A DNA stretch of 64,000 nucleotides. Origin: Antedon mediterranea (taxonomy: Eukaryota; Echinodermata; Crinoidea; Comatulida; Antedonidae). The translations under genes and the position numbers were made by a program. The notes below the pieces were generated by a model that worked only from the letters and a program-made list of their open reading frames with translations, was not told the DNA's origin and searched no databases. The stretch spans positions 14,862,288-14,926,287 of the forward strand of contig NC_092676.1 in NCBI RefSeq assembly GCF_964355755.1, written 5' to 3'. Below, piece after piece: positions 10,610-23,306 of this stretch. Position 1 is the first letter of the stretch. Every line of letters starts with the position of its first letter.

Positions 10610-11295
10610 ACATATAATTTAGGGGTCATTAGGGGTGAAATATGTCAAATTTGATATTAATTTTTTAGATATAACTTATGACTAATAGCTATTTAAATTA
10701 TCTATCTAATGTTTACATGCAACCATGGTATAGTTTTTGGGTGAAAATTGTTTTTACATTTTTATCAAAAATTAAAATTTTTCAATAATTATATTTTAGT
10801 AAAAACATAACTTAATGAAATATTTTTCAAACAAAGTTTTACAAATATTTTGCCCATAATATAGTCATGTAAAATTTACAATATAAAAACTGAAACGTAA
10901 TTTGGTATGGAATTACAGGTATTTAAATAGAAACACCCAAAATGTGAGGTCAAATAGGGAAAATTTGCTATTAATCACTTTATCAAATAAAGTATCGTAT
11001 AATAGCAATTATAATTATCTATCTAATGGTACCAAACATGATATGTTTACATGCAAAAATTGTTTTTTTTGTGAAAATGGTAATTTTTGAATTTTTTATC
11101 CAAAATTAGGTCTACAATTTTTCAAGAATTTTATTTTTAGTAAAAATGAAACTTAATGACATATTTTTTAAAACATAGTTTTACCAATATTTTGTCTATA
11201 ATATAGTCATGTTAACTTTACAATGTCAAAAGTAAAACGTAATTTGGTACGGAATTACAGGAATTTAAATAGAAACATTCAAAATTTGAGGTCAA
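10610..11295. repeat. Tandem duplication, period 342 bp
   Basis: GTAATTTGGTA(T/C)GGAATT occurs at 10897 and 11239, preceded in both by ATATAGTCATGT and followed by ATTTAAATAGAAACA and GAGGTCAAA. The units are diverged by substitutions and small indels. Non-coding. Confidence 0.85.
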
Positions 11296-12565
11296 ACGTT
11301 AAACTGGTCCAAACCAGGAAAAACCTGCGTTTTTTTCTGTCAAAGTTTTCTTAATAAAATGTTCCACTAGGAATTGTCATCCAAATACAATAATCTTTGA
11401 AGCCATGCTTACCTTTTTTTCAAATCCAAGATGGCGTACAAAATTCAAAATGGCTGACCAAAATTATATTTAAACAATATTCATATAATACTATTAAATA
11501 TTCTTTCCCAACTTTCCTCGGCAAGCATGTATCTTTTAATTTAGAATGTAAGTTCAAATCCAAGATGTCCTTCAAAATCCAAGAGGGCCACCAACATTTT
11601 GAATGGCTGCTAAATTGACTTTTAATTGACATTTTGTTTTGCCTATTAAATTGCCTTTCTAAACTGTTTAGATTTTTTTCCCGTGGTTAACCACCACCTT
11701 TATTCATTCAATGTCATATATATTTGTTGTATACATCTTCTACTTGTATCTTCTTAGGCCTACTTACATATATATTCTGTTGTATTCTGTTAAAAATCAA
11801 TTTAACACATTTCCACAATCCATTCAATTTTTGGATTATTAGTATTTTTTGTTATAAATATGTATAGGCCTAATCATAGTCTACTATTACAGTTGCATTT
11901 GTTTCTATCAAATAAATTCATTTAACAACAATGCTATTCTCTCTCTCTTAACTAATGATTACTACTTAATAATAACTATTTAAGCAACATGAACATAGTA
12001 TTCTTCATTTAACATTGTTTTTTATTTTAAATACACCCACTTTTCAACAGAGTTTCTTTAACTTAATGTACATAAAACTCACATGAAACTTAACGAACAT
12101 TGCAAGTAGAACAAAAAAATAAGAAACCTTATGATAAGAGCGTAAAATATATAACGGCATGGAATATGGTATTAACAATCTTAGTACCAATATTGCACAT
12201 TCCTTATGATTAGTTCATTATTATGAAAGACATTAATAAGATTGTTTTTATGTTTATTTTGTTTAAATTTACATATTGAGAATTAAAAATAGCATGAAAC
12301 TCAATATTCATAAATTGTATAGGGTAAAAAGCGACCATAACATTTCTTAATAAAAGTATCATTTCTTTAGGTTTATCGAAAACCGAGACCACCCTAAGTA
12401 TTGAGAAATGTTGATGGGTTCTCTACTCTATAGAACCCTATTATATAACTAAATATTGATAAGTTTTAGTGAGGCCACTCGTTTTTATAAAATCTCGAAA
12501 ATATGAGGCTCCACCTAGCTAACACAATATTGAGAATTGTTAGTTGGAGGTCTCCATTTCAATTC
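11296..12565. other. No gene seen
   Basis: AT-rich sequence with a few CCAAGATGGC-type words also seen in rep-C surroundings. No family motif or exon structure is visible. Confidence 0.45.
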
Positions 12566-13369
12566 AAGGTTTATAAAAACAAGGCCAACAGCCATTAAGT
12601 CGCGTGCTACAATGCATAGTGATACCGGACAGACAGACCGACAGACAGACCGACAGACAGACCGACAGACAGACCGACAGACAGACAGACCGACCGACTG
12701 ACACAGTGAACTATACTGACCGAAATTACTGAACATGTTTAAAAATGTTGAAATGTTTAAAAACATTTATATTTTTTTAATTTACACGTGCGTAGCCTGT
12801 CACTTTCGACGTGCTCGTATAACGTAATTTCGAGTTGAAAAGTAAGTCAAGAAAACAGAAATCGGGCAAAAAGAATGCGCAATAACATTTAACGCGCAGT
12901 GCGCGCGCAAAAATATGCGCACTCATGGAAATTTTGTAAACGCTTAAAATTGCCTGAAACGTACTCTTATTTCATCGAAAATAAATTTTGAAAATTTTAA
13001 GCGCGCGTACGCATGCGTTACATGCGCTACGCAAGTAATTGTATTGCCATATGATGATTTATGCCCTGAAATTTATTAGTACCAAATTTTATTTAATTGT
13101 GATTCATGGTTGTTAAGATATGATTACAAACGTGATTTCGTTAAATCGTGCGTAGACCGCGTAATTTTTTATTGCGCACCGTGAAAACATAACCACATCG
13201 ATTCCTGGCCATAAGGAATATTCTGTGAAAAATTGACTTAGCTAGATTAAACTGATATCAAGATAAGGTCAGAAAGCGATAAAACGCATAGTGATACCGG
13301 ACCGACAGACAGACCGACAGACAGACAGACAGACAGACAGACCGACCAACCGACCGACATAGTGAACTA
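12566..13369 (+). mobile_element. rep-B copy, left part (interrupted)
   Basis: This matches the inverse of 25497-26230 over most of its length, from ACAAGGCCA and GTCGCGTGCT through ACACGTGCGTAGCCTGTCAC and GCGCGCGTACGCATGCG to GTGATACCGGACCGACAGAC. It holds two (GACAGACC)n arrays (about 12628-12702 and 13297-13350). The element continues after an insertion at 16383. The Ser/Val/Cys/Arg ORF at 12515-12766 is only the array read in frame. Confidence 0.8.
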
Positions 13370-16300
13370 GACGCCCGTATTCTTAAACCGGACTTTAGTC
13401 GTAGTTCGAGCTAAAACTTTAAAAATGACGTCATTTTAATTCATAAACCGAACTTCAACTAAATCGCCGACTAGTTCACGCCAACCTCGACTAAATCGAG
13501 ACGAATTTTGATCGATTTTTTTAGTCCTGGAGGGGGCAGGCTAAATGGTCGACTAAATAGTTTTTAAACGATGTTTATGAAAACCGTAACAGTCATTGAG
13601 TTGTTATATTGGCCAGATATTGAAAAATGAAATATCTATTTTCATATTTAGCTTAATTAAGTATACATTGGTATAAGTTATATTAATGAAAATAATCTTT
13701 ATTTACAACCGTATACAAATTACATTATTTTCTTCGCGCAAGTCCGACTTGAACTACGTCACGCCATAGCGACAATGGCAGATGCGGAAATTCACCACGC
13801 GATGGAATGTTTAGGGGGCCTAGCGCTTTCTTGTCACCCGATGAAGTGCGTGGTTTTTCGCGATCATACTTTGTTGGTGGCCTAGAAAATATAAAAGTTA
13901 CCGTACCGCCATGGTTCCTGAATATATTTTGAATATTTTGTTTGTTGTTAATCAAAAGTACTTCACTGTTAAATTGATACTGATCTTGTTCTAATAATTA
14001 ATGATTACAATTACTTTTCATGTATATAGTCCTGATGCGTAAAAAGTGTTGTAAGAAAATGGAAAGTGATATCAGCGTTGCCAGCGATAAAATTTAAATT
14101 ATGCCGTATCCTGTCTCAAATAATGCCAGATTGGGAAAAATAATGCCAGATCCCCAAAATGTGGCCCTAAACAGCGCCACCAACGGTTTTATGTCTAATA
14201 AACGTTTGTAAAACCCCAACTGACACAAAATAGGGCCTAAAATTGTATCCCCATGTCGTACAAAATTTATATTTTTAGTTTTGTGAGTAATAACTAATAA
14301 TTCTAAATATCTGGGGTGCGAAAGTGGTAATTGCAAATGACAACAACACCAACCCCACCCCCCTCCCCCACCCAAAAAAAAAAAAAACCTGTTACACACA
14401 GCCATGGAAATTTATAATTTTTGAACTGAAATATGAGAGCTGCTCGATGGCCGGGATCTTTGCACTTAATTTCAAATATGAAAGGATCTTAGCCCACCAT
14501 AATTAGAAAATAGCAATTATAATTTGAAATAGGAAATAAAAAAAATTATTTTGAGTGTCTCCAGGACCTCAGCCCCACCATGGTTGATAAGAAAATTTGG
14601 AAAAAAATACCTACTCGATGGCCGGAAATGGCACTTAATTTAAAATATGAAAAAAAATATATTTATTAGTGTCTCCATGATCTTAGCCCACCATAGTTCG
14701 AAAATGGCAATTATAATTTAAAATAGGAAATCAAAATATATATTAATTGTGTCTCCAGGATCTCAACCCCACCATGGTTGGGGCTGAGGTAAGAAAATAT
14801 GAAAAAAATAGAGCTGCTCAATGGTCGGAAATGGCACTTAATTTCAAATATAAAATAAAAATATATTTATTAGTATACCTCCAGGATCTTAGCCCATGAT
14901 AGTTTTGAAAGTGCCAATTATAATTTAAAATAGGAAATAAAAATATATATTAAGTGTTTTCAGGACCTCAGCCCCACCATGGTTGGGGCTGAGGTAAAAC
15001 AAATTGGAAAAATAGAGCTGCTAGATGGCCGGAAATATAATGGCACTTAATTTAAAATATGAAATCAAAATATATTTATTAGTGTCTCCATGATCTTAGC
15101 CCACCATAGTTCGAAATTGGCAATTATAATTTAAAATAGGAAATCAAAATATATATTAATTGTGTCTCCAGGACCTCAACCCCACCATGGTTGGGGCTGA
15201 GGTAAGAAAATATGAAAAAAATAGAGCTGCTCACTCAATGGCCGGAAATGGCACTTAATTTCAAATGTGAAATAAAAATATATTTATTAGTACCTCCAGG
15301 ATCTTAGCCCATGATAGTTTTGAAAGTGCCAATTATAATTTAAAATAGGAAATAAAAATATATATTAAGTGTTTCCAGGACCTCAGCCCCACCATGGTTG
15401 GGGCTGAGGTAAAACAAATTGGAAAAATAAAGCTGCTAGATGGCCGGAAATTGCACTTAATTTTAAATAAAAATGTATAAGAGTCCCTAGGACCTCGCCC
15501 CATCATGGTCACTGAGAGGTGAAGAACATTTTGAAATATAGGGTTGCTACGACGATGCAAATGGAACATAATTTGAAATATGGAAAACAAATTCTCTAGA
15601 AGAAATTCTTTTTAAAATTAGAGCTTCTAGTTACCGGAAATTGCCATTTTAAGGGTTGGGGTAGGGGTGTGGCCACTTATAATTATGAACTGAAAAAACA
15701 AAACCCCTTTCATAATGTTTTCGTTCAATTGTCTCTATATCTGGGGATCCAATAACCCGCATGGTCTCTGAAATAGAGCAACATAATTGGCCAATAGCTA
15801 GCCTCTTCGGATTTGTTGTGCTGCCTATATCGCACACACGGTAGTTTTCGAGCAGCCTCCCTATCCGAAGAGTCGATGAAGTCCGAAACGAAAGGATGGA
15901 AGAACTATTGTACGGAAAATCCGAACAGATCTGTTTTTTACGATATGATATTGTGTAAGGTGATATGTATTAACAAAATATTTTATTTTTGTTCTGTGGT
16001 ATATTATTTTTTTGGTTGTTCAAAAAACACAAAATTATGCCAGATTATGCTAAAAACGGCTAAATAATGCCGCGGCATTATGCCAGATGCCGTGGGCCTC
16101 CAAATAATGCCAAAAAGCATAATAATGCCAGAAATGGCAACTATGAGTGATATCAATGCGCAAAATTTCGTCTGCTCTTCAAATACTCTCTTGTCATTGG
16201 CCAATGAATAGCCTTTGTTACCCAGACGTGTGCAACTCGACTAAAAGCTCGACTTCATTAAGTCGAACTGCAAACTTCGACTACTTCGTTTTTTAATCGA

Positions 16301-16382
16301 ATTTGAAGTAATAGCTCGAACTACGACTTTTTCAAGTCGAACTTCGAACTACGACTAAAGTCCGGTTTAAGAATACGGGCGA
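13370..16382. mobile_element. 3.0-kb inverted-repeat element nested in rep-B
   Basis: The ends GACGCCCGTATTCTTAAACC and GGTTTAAGAATACGGGCGA are inverted copies, and similarity between the arms continues for about 150 bp through CGTAGTTCGA blocks. The element splits rep-B: the flanks GTGAACTA and TAGAGTCGC are joined as GTGAACTATAGAGTCGC in the uninterrupted copy at 25500, so the insertion site is seen empty within the window. Inside are a 205-bp tandem array (14440-15500) and two weak Harbinger-like traces: plus-strand codons from 13774 with MKCVVFRDHT, and a minus-strand ORF at 15649-15837 with TMRVIG. Target duplication is TA at most. A degenerate non-autonomous PIF/Harbinger-type element is my inference. 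Confidence 0.7.
14440..15500. repeat. Tandem array, about 205-bp units, alternating as 410-bp pairs
   Basis: The marker CCCCACCATGGTTG recurs with starts near 14571, 14765, 14970, 15179 and 15384 (spacings 194, 205, 209, 205). Between markers, units alternate between AGCCCACCATAGTTCGAAA (near 14690 and 15095) and AGCCCATGATAGTTTTGAAA (near 14890 and 15305), giving a two-unit higher-order repeat. Each unit also carries GGCCGGAAATGGCACTTAAT. The palindrome CCCCACCATGGTTGGGG lies in most units. Non-coding. Confidence 0.9.
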
Positions 16383-17200
16383 TAGAGTCGCTTCCACGCG
16401 ACTAAAAAACAGAGACCATCATACAACACAATATTGTGTAAGGCTTTTACAATTCATCGCGAGCAGGACATGTAATGTTATAGTCCGGTGGCAGGAGGGG
16501 GAATCACCACCCGAAAGGGGACAAATTGCTATCCAACTTTTCTAGACCACAATTTTCCGTAAATTACGAATATGGAAGGTAATCGACCAGGATAGGAAGC
16601 GTTTTCGGGATATAAGGGTCAAAGTTCAAAATTGACCAATTACAACAATGTATTATGTATTATGTATTATAACCAATTTATTGAAGTTCAATTTGGTCGT
16701 TTAATACATTTGTATATAGATTATATAGATATCTATTCAGTCGCCTTATAAAACAAATACTTTGCAATTAAAGGTCAAATGTCAATATTGACCAATCACA
16801 AAATTTGCATAAAAAACCAAATAAAAACTAAAATTTAAGACAAAATGTTATGTTTTATCATACTATTAAGATATCAGTCATACACAATCAACGGAGCACA
16901 TTCATCATTACACCAGTTGACATAGGTCAAAGGTCAACATTTGAACAAGTGATAATACTAAATAATGCAAAGTTATTCAAACTATGAGATCGATCGTTAT
17001 TTGATCAGTGAAGTTATGGTATTTTTTCTAGTGCGCATTATTTTAAATGTATTATAATACTGTAAAATAAATAATAAAATTAATATTATGACTGTTAAAA
17101 TGTTATTATGTTAAAATGTTACGCTGACCTTCAATGATTTGCCACTACACAGTTGCATTTATTAGGGCTACAATATTCGTTTTTGGAAAATAAACTACTA
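16383..17200. repeat. rep-B right end followed by rep-C-like DNA
   Basis: Bases 16383-16420 complete rep-B (TAGAGTCGCTTCCACGCGAC). Beyond it the sequence is rep-C-like, with GGGTCAAAGTTCA near 16616 and a perfect AGGTCAAAGGTCA at 16924-16936. The junction of rep-B end and rep-C sequence recurs at 25370-25530 and near 35280, so the two may be parts of one larger element. Confidence 0.6.
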
Positions 17201-17399
17201 TTCATCAGAACCAAAGAATACCAATTCGTCCACAGGGTAGGGCATAGGCAGATCCAGGTGGCCAAACTCAATCCACAACTCACTACATAGACAGACCACA
17301 ATTTTTATATAGATTAGCCACAGATAGTTTGGCCCATACAGGAAAGAGTTGCCTGTACACAAAGGATTCTAAAATAACCCATATGGATTTGCCCGAATG

Positions 17400-18110
17400 A
17401 GCCCTCTAAGGACTCTTTTGGAAACTCTATATATACTTATAGCCAAGTCCCGGTCCTTCATGGATGGACATTAAGCCCCATAATGGAAATATAATGGGTG
17501 ACACTGTGGGTTCATATAGACAGGCGGGGCCCATGGAATAAAGCTGGCTGTGCACTCTCGATCCTTAAGGAACACTTATGGATTTGCCCAAAATAACCAC
17601 AAAATGGACATATGAGGGGTGACACTATGGGTTAATAGACAGGCGGGGCCCTCCATGGAATAAAGCTGCATGTGCACTCTCGATCCTTTAGGAACACTTA
17701 TATGTATTTGCCCTAATTAATCCAATGGCCGGTCCTCCGTGGACATTTAAGCCCCATAATGGAAATATAAGGGGTGACAATGTGGGTTTATATAGACAGG
17801 CACATGGAATAAAGCTGCCTGTGCACTCTCGATCCTTAAGGAACCCATATGGATCTTTCCTAAAATGAAACAACAGGTCATCTATTTACACCCTTCTGTG
17901 GTTCTCTACTGTATGTTCAGTTCCACATTTGGTTCCTGTATCGGATCAATGCATTTGGCTACATTTAAGTTACCGTACTGTGTTAGAAATATATCGGGTA
18001 ACTAAAAATCCAAGATTAAGCCATGGGAAAAGCCTGTCTCTGTACACTCTCAATCATTTTAAAAGGAACCCATGTGGATTTGCCAAAATGAACCAAGAGT
18101 AACTTCTGGA
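17400..18110. repeat. Irregular tandem repeat, 120-220-bp units
   Basis: GCACTCTCGATCCTT recurs near 17553, 17675 and 17824, with a variant near 18044. CCCCATAATGGAAATAT recurs near 17475 and 17753. The units also share GGTGACA(C/A)T(A/G)TGGGTT and GGAATAAAGCTG. Non-coding. Confidence 0.8.
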
Positions 18111-19589
18111 TTCTCTGTGAGCCGTACATTCCGTTTAATTAGAGATACATGGATACCTGAATGACATTTCTCAAATGTTTCTGAAAGACATTGTACTGTA
18201 TAGTAGTAGTAGTCTTCCGATTCCACACCTCTTTGAATTAAATCCGCCCCGATAGGCTCTTATGTACAGGATTTCAAAGCAATAATCACACTTGTATTTT
18301 TCAAACATTTAATCTATTAGATTTAATAAAAATATCTATTATAAACGTTAGAAATCTCTATTCCATGTCGTTATTTAGATGAGAAAAACATGTCAAAGGT
18401 TAAAATTACAGAAAAATATTATATGTTTCAGTCACTTTTTGAAAAAAAATGTTGAATTATGGCAAGTATAGACAGATATATTGTGAATAATTTGACACAA
18501 AAATTGGCTCCAAAAGACAAATATTTATTAACTATATATAAATTATAAATATAAATTCTGACATAGGCGAGCACAATGCAAAAACTTCGGTACAAATCTC
18601 CGCCTTGGATACCTACCTTATCTATCTCAGATGTACCGCGAAACGTAGATTTGAGCATTAGTTTTCACATCAACGCTATTGTTCCATATTTCTATCTTAG
18701 GAAGATATTATAAAGAATTTTTTAACACGATTTATGATTTCAACAGTAGATTTTCAACTCAATTTCAATTCTTCGCGGGTCAAAGTAATTTCCGGGTTCA
18801 CCTTGCAACAACCCGGTTTCAACTATTTTCTCTCTTTTATACACAAGGGAGCAGTTAAAATAATATATTTGACCCTAAAGGCGACTGGAAACAGGCACTT
18901 TCCATATATCAATCAATACAGTGTTCCTTTGGAAGAAGGAAGAAAAAAACCGATAGTAGGACTGGAGCTTAAGTTGCATAGCCATTTCAGTTTTTTGTTT
19001 ATTTTAGGAACGGACCGCGCGTGTGTGAAGGTACAGTAGTTAAAAAATATTATACTGCAAATTAATAAAGATCAAATTAAATATACGCCATAAAGAATCG
19101 GAATATATTGTGGGCAATAGTATATAAAATTACATAGGGAGATTTGATGATAAGACATTTTGTTTAAAATCGAGTAAAATCCCGATAGTTGATTGAGTAA
19201 GCTGGCAGGAATAACTGTAGTGTAGGCTATCTGTGTCCCGTTAGGACCGAGATGTCTGCCCATGTTGCAAGCCGTAATGTCTTCTTTCTTGGGCCCCCTC
19301 TGTCACAGCAGTTAGTTTAAAACGATGTTTAAATTAAATAATGTATTAATAATTATTAGGATGGTATTTATTTGAATAAACGCCTCTACAATAAAACATC
19401 ACTTTGAATAATAATCATTATACTATTTGTAGTAGAATTCATCGCACTGTTATCTACAATTTACCAAGCATTTGTTATTCATTTTTACCACTTTTCATAT
19501 CTATTAGAGGATTTCATTTGATTATAAATGTTACCATATTATTAAAACTAAAAAAAGTAACATATCCCTCGAATAAGCACCCCCCTCAA
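18111..19589. other. No recognisable gene
   Basis: An ORF of 101 codons at 18734-19039 (plus) has no recognisable motif. No repeat family shared with the rest of the window was seen. Confidence 0.4.
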
Positions 19590-20345
19590 ATGAACTCCGC
19601 CTCCCCAAAGTGGTGGCGCCAGCGGGGGGGCTACGGGGGCTCTAGCCCCCTCGTCGGGGAGCCTAGCCCCCCCCCCCCTCGGGGAACACGGGTACTTTTT
19701 GTCGGGGAATATAATATATATAATATTCATTATTGCCAGCGATCTAGCTTACGACTAAACATTAGCTAGGTACGCGCACTTGTCTGGCGGTATCCCTTTG
19801 TACGAATCGTTTAACGTTGGGTCGAGACGCGTGATATCAAGTTCCATCGAGGGACCAAATGTGTAATGTAGTTATTTTCCAGGCGAAGTTTACCGACGGT
19901 TACCGAAGGGAACACGGGTACTTTTTGTCGGGGAATATAATATACAGTAAAAAGCGTTCGCGTTCACTTCGTAGCTAGCTTCAGCGCCTAGAAAACCGCG
20001 ACGTTTCATTGACTGTGAGAGTACGTCAGAGTGATATTATGCACTTTATATGCATTCATTATTGCCAGCGATCTAACTTATTACTAAACAATAGCTAGGT
20101 TCGCACTTGTCTGGCGGTATCCCTTTGTACGAATCGTTCAACGTTGGGTCGAGACGCGTGATATCATGTTCCATCAAGGGACCAAAATGTGTACTGTAGT
20201 TACTTTCCAGGCGAAGTTTACTGACGGTTACGTCGTGTACTGCGTCGACGACGTACGCTACACTACAGCAAAAACGAATTATGTTAATTGTTCGTATGTT
20301 CACCAATTTTTTAATTTACAAGTAACCTTCTGTACCGTGGGGCAC
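19590..20345 (-). repeat. 329-bp-spaced duplication carrying a conserved short ORF
   Basis: The stretch from ATTATTGCCAGCGATCTA to about 177 bp further is present at 19728-19902 and again at 20055-20232. On the minus strand both copies stay open through DITRLDPTLNDSYKGIPPDK, differing only just before it (SMEL against LMEH), while the ends differ. A second word, GGGAACACGGGTACTTTTTG, is repeated at 19682 and 19908. I do not recognise the peptide: it could be a duplicated exon, a gene relic or a repeat that happens to stay open. The left edge (19610-19690) is a G/C-run block with CCCCCTCGTCGGGG, also seen at 21080 and 38810. Confidence 0.5.
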
Positions 20346-20559
20346 CTAAAATAAATTGTTCATCCATTACTAAACAAAAAAACATGCCATTTTCGCTTAG
20401 CCAACATCTTATATTATAGCTAAAAGTTATTACATTTTCAATGTCCTGTATGTCATGAATTTCTCACCACTCGGAAGTCCAGATGGTACGCACGCATACA
20501 CTTGGGAGGAATAAACTTATTTCCCCGACTGAAAAAGGTCTACGCTTGCGTTTTTTAAG

Positions 20560-20840
20560 CCTCTAGGCCTGATGTTTCCAAAGTATAAAATGCAATTTTT
20601 TGAAGACCTGCAGCTCTAGTTTTAAACAGTTTCTTAGCTCAGCCCCAACAATAAAGCTGGTCATATTTCGAAGTACGAGAAGTGCATTTTCCGGGACCTA
20701 ACATCTCTATTTTTCAAACATTTCTTAGCTCAGTCACAACCATGATAGGGACTTATATATTTTGTTTCATGTTTTGAAGTATAATAAGTCCAATTTCCGG
20801 GACCTCCAACTCTATTTTTCTAAATTTTCTTTGAACTTTT
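20560..20840. repeat. Three diverged units related to the 14.4-15.5 kb array
   Basis: Units of about 100 bp share TTTCTTAGCTCAG, a CC.CAAC.AT block and CCGGGACCT. Wording resembles the 205-bp array (CAGCCCCACCATG, CCGGAAAT), suggesting a distant copy. Non-coding. Confidence 0.5.
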
Positions 20841-20979
20841 ATTTTTTAAATTGAAAAATATGGATTGAAACAGTCATCGCGCATCGTTTTTTTGCACGCA
20901 GTATTTTATTTATGCATTATAAAAAATGGAAAAAATGGCTACCCTAAATCTGATTAAAATGACCTCAAATGACGCTAGA

Positions 20980-21130
20980 ACGCGTTGCTTCCGGGGGCGA
21001 AGCCCCCTGGACCCCCACCGGGGGCCCTTGGCGGCCCCTGTCCCCCAGCCTAGTGATGCTCGTTTCGCTCGCATAGCCCCCTCGTCGGGGAATGTAGCCC
21101 CCGCGTCGGGAAGATCCTGACGCCACCCCT
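20980..21130. repeat. GC-rich retroelement-like fragment
   Basis: A sharp GC island in AT-rich DNA: GGGGGCGAAGCCCCCTGGAC, CCCCCTCGTCGGGG, then TGACGCCACCCCTGCC. Similar CCCTCGTCGGGGAGCCTA words occur at 19645 and 38812, so this is a dispersed repeat. Class not determined. Confidence 0.5.
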
Positions 21131-21359
21131 GCCAAAGGGCCCTACCAAACAAAACATACTTTAACATTTTATTAATCATCTAAAACACTGTGAAACAGAG
21201 TAGTTTAGTTTTACGAATACGAATGTCAAGCATTTTCAATAATGGTAACCGACAGAAAACGTACAAGGAGAACATTTTTATCATTCCGAGAACCATCGTC
21301 TACACTTCCTAGAGGGGGAGCGAGCTCACCCTCTAGTATTTATTAATTTATGTTATTAT

Positions 21360-21780
21360 AACCTTATTCAATTATGTCAACGGTCAATAACCACACTTCC
21401 GGTCATTTTCATGCAATATCATCTGTTATACTGAATATAAATGTATATCTTGGGAACTATTTGCTCCTATTTTTTATTCTCTCCGACCTGCAGTTACTTA
21501 GATATAGCGAATAGAGGTCAAAGGTCAAAAGGTTAAAAAATGGGGTTTCCGGTTAATTTTACAAAGAAACTTATGTTAGAGCTAATATAAATATATACAT
21601 TTTGAACAATTTGACACCAAAATTATCTCATTACATCCAGTATTTCCAGAGATATAACATGTTATATAAAAAAAATAGCGGCCATTTTGTTTATGCTAAT
21701 TATGCAAATTGCTCAAAATCCATCAAAAAAAAAATATAGAAAACATTGCATGGTTAAACCCCTTGGCTGCCGGACTATAG
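21360..21780. repeat. rep-C copy
   Basis: Contains TTAGAGCTAATATAAAT, TTTGACACCAAAATT and a perfect DR1 motif AGGTCAAAGGTCA at 21515-21527. The same order of motifs occurs in the rep-C arms at 48005-48600 and 50380-50975. Confidence 0.7.
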
Positions 21781-22079
21781 GTACGTTCTATGAATTGTCA
21801 ATATTGACATTAATTTTGACCCTTAAAATGGATATGAAAGGATTTTAAAATTTCACAAAAATTACTTTGTATGTATCCTTTTAATGTTAATAAACAGCAC
21901 ACAAAAAATTAGATTCAAATACCTAGTAGAAATTGAGAAATAAACAAATTAAATTTTGGTATAAAACGTCCGCAAAATGGCCGACCAACTGGCACGCCAT
22001 CTTAATTTTATGAACGTTCTATACGCACGTACGAGATCGTCAAATTTAGAGTTTGAAACACCCGGGGTTGTAGCCACGG

Positions 22080-23110
22080 CAGCAGTCGTTTTGTGATTGG
22101 TTAATGAATTTTAATACAGTCCAATCACCGCCTTGTCTCGTTCGCGGACTGTGTGTGGTGTAAACAAACCCATCCTCCTACACGAGACTCGCGTGTTGCA
22201 AGCTCCCTGTTGCTGCACAGTCGTAGAAAATATCGATATTTCACAAATCAATAAAAAGTTATGTCTGCAAAGATTGTACGTGAAAAGAAGAAAGTGTGTA
22301 TTTGTACTTCTCACACTAAACCACTCACGCAGACTACAAATTAGGCTAGGTCTAGTAGACTATAGTTTCTTCTAAATTCGCTAGTAGTAGGCTAGGCCTA
22401 CACATGGTCCATGGAGTTAATCCATGGTCTACAGTACAAGAGAGTACTGTAGTAGTCGCCGGTCCACCGACGAACCTTCAGGAAGTGGACAAGGCGCGGG
22501 CGTAGACGTATGTAAAAGGCGACGTAAATAAAAAAGGTAAGCTTGTGTTGAACTTGTTTTTGGCTCTGACTTTTGTTATTGACTAATATAGTAATATAAT
22601 AATACTAATAATTAAAGTAGAGCAGAGGTGAGGCAGAGAGGATTATTATAGTTTAGTTAGGAACTGTAGTGTAATTAAATAATAACCTCTTTCTGTTTGT
22701 TACCAAGTCATAAAATATAATACTATAGTATAGGGCCTAGAGGTAGGATTGAATAAAAATAATAGTTCATTTCCATCCATTTATTGGTCTTATCTTTGCA
22801 GATTTATGGAATCAACAGTACATGAGATGGCTTTGAAGAACTGTAATAGTACTACTGTAGTAATAAAATTGTAAACATCAAATTATATGGCAGAAATAGT
22901 GTGTGGAATGAATTTTATTGAATATATGTATCATAATGAGTTTGGAACAAGCAGGATTTTTCAAACGGGACATAAATTACTTTTGAGACCTGAGTGATAC
23001 ATTTTAATTCTATCAACACCAGCCAGCTCCATCATATTCAAGAGATGGATTCTTTCATAAATGTCCATTGTACATAGTATTTGGCTAAATAAATAAAAAA
23101 AGAAGTACAG
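22080..23110 (+). ncRNA. Possible two-exon transcript (weak)
   Basis: A GATTGGTTAATG/CCAATCACC pair (22095-22130) could be promoter CCAAT boxes. A donor GGTAAGCTTG lies near 22535, a pyrimidine-rich acceptor TTATCTTTGCAG ends at 22800, and AATAAATAAAAAA near 23088 could end a transcript. The best frame in the first part is a 27-codon ORF from ATG at 22261 that I do not recognise. This is signal spacing only; a non-coding RNA or nothing at all are both possible. Confidence 0.2.
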
Positions 23111-23306
23111 TAGTGGTTTATTTGTTTACATACCCAGACCCATTTAGATGGTTAAAAACAAACACTATATGTACTGTCTGGTAGTACATTACCATAGTTA
23201 CAGTATGACTGTAACCCTAGCACTCGCGTCTAAAGAATTCTATTATGCATATTTTACTATTCTTCATAAATATTTAGTTCTGTAATTTTAATTGTCTGCG
23301 CTCATT

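Noticed and set aside
12515-12766. ORF with repeated Ser-Val-Cys-Arg units
   Set aside because: It is the (GACAGACC)n array of rep-B read in one frame; the same array occurs at 13297 and 25530 without an ORF.
18734-19039. 101-codon plus-strand ORF
   Set aside because: No motif, no splice context and no similarity to known families that I can recognise.
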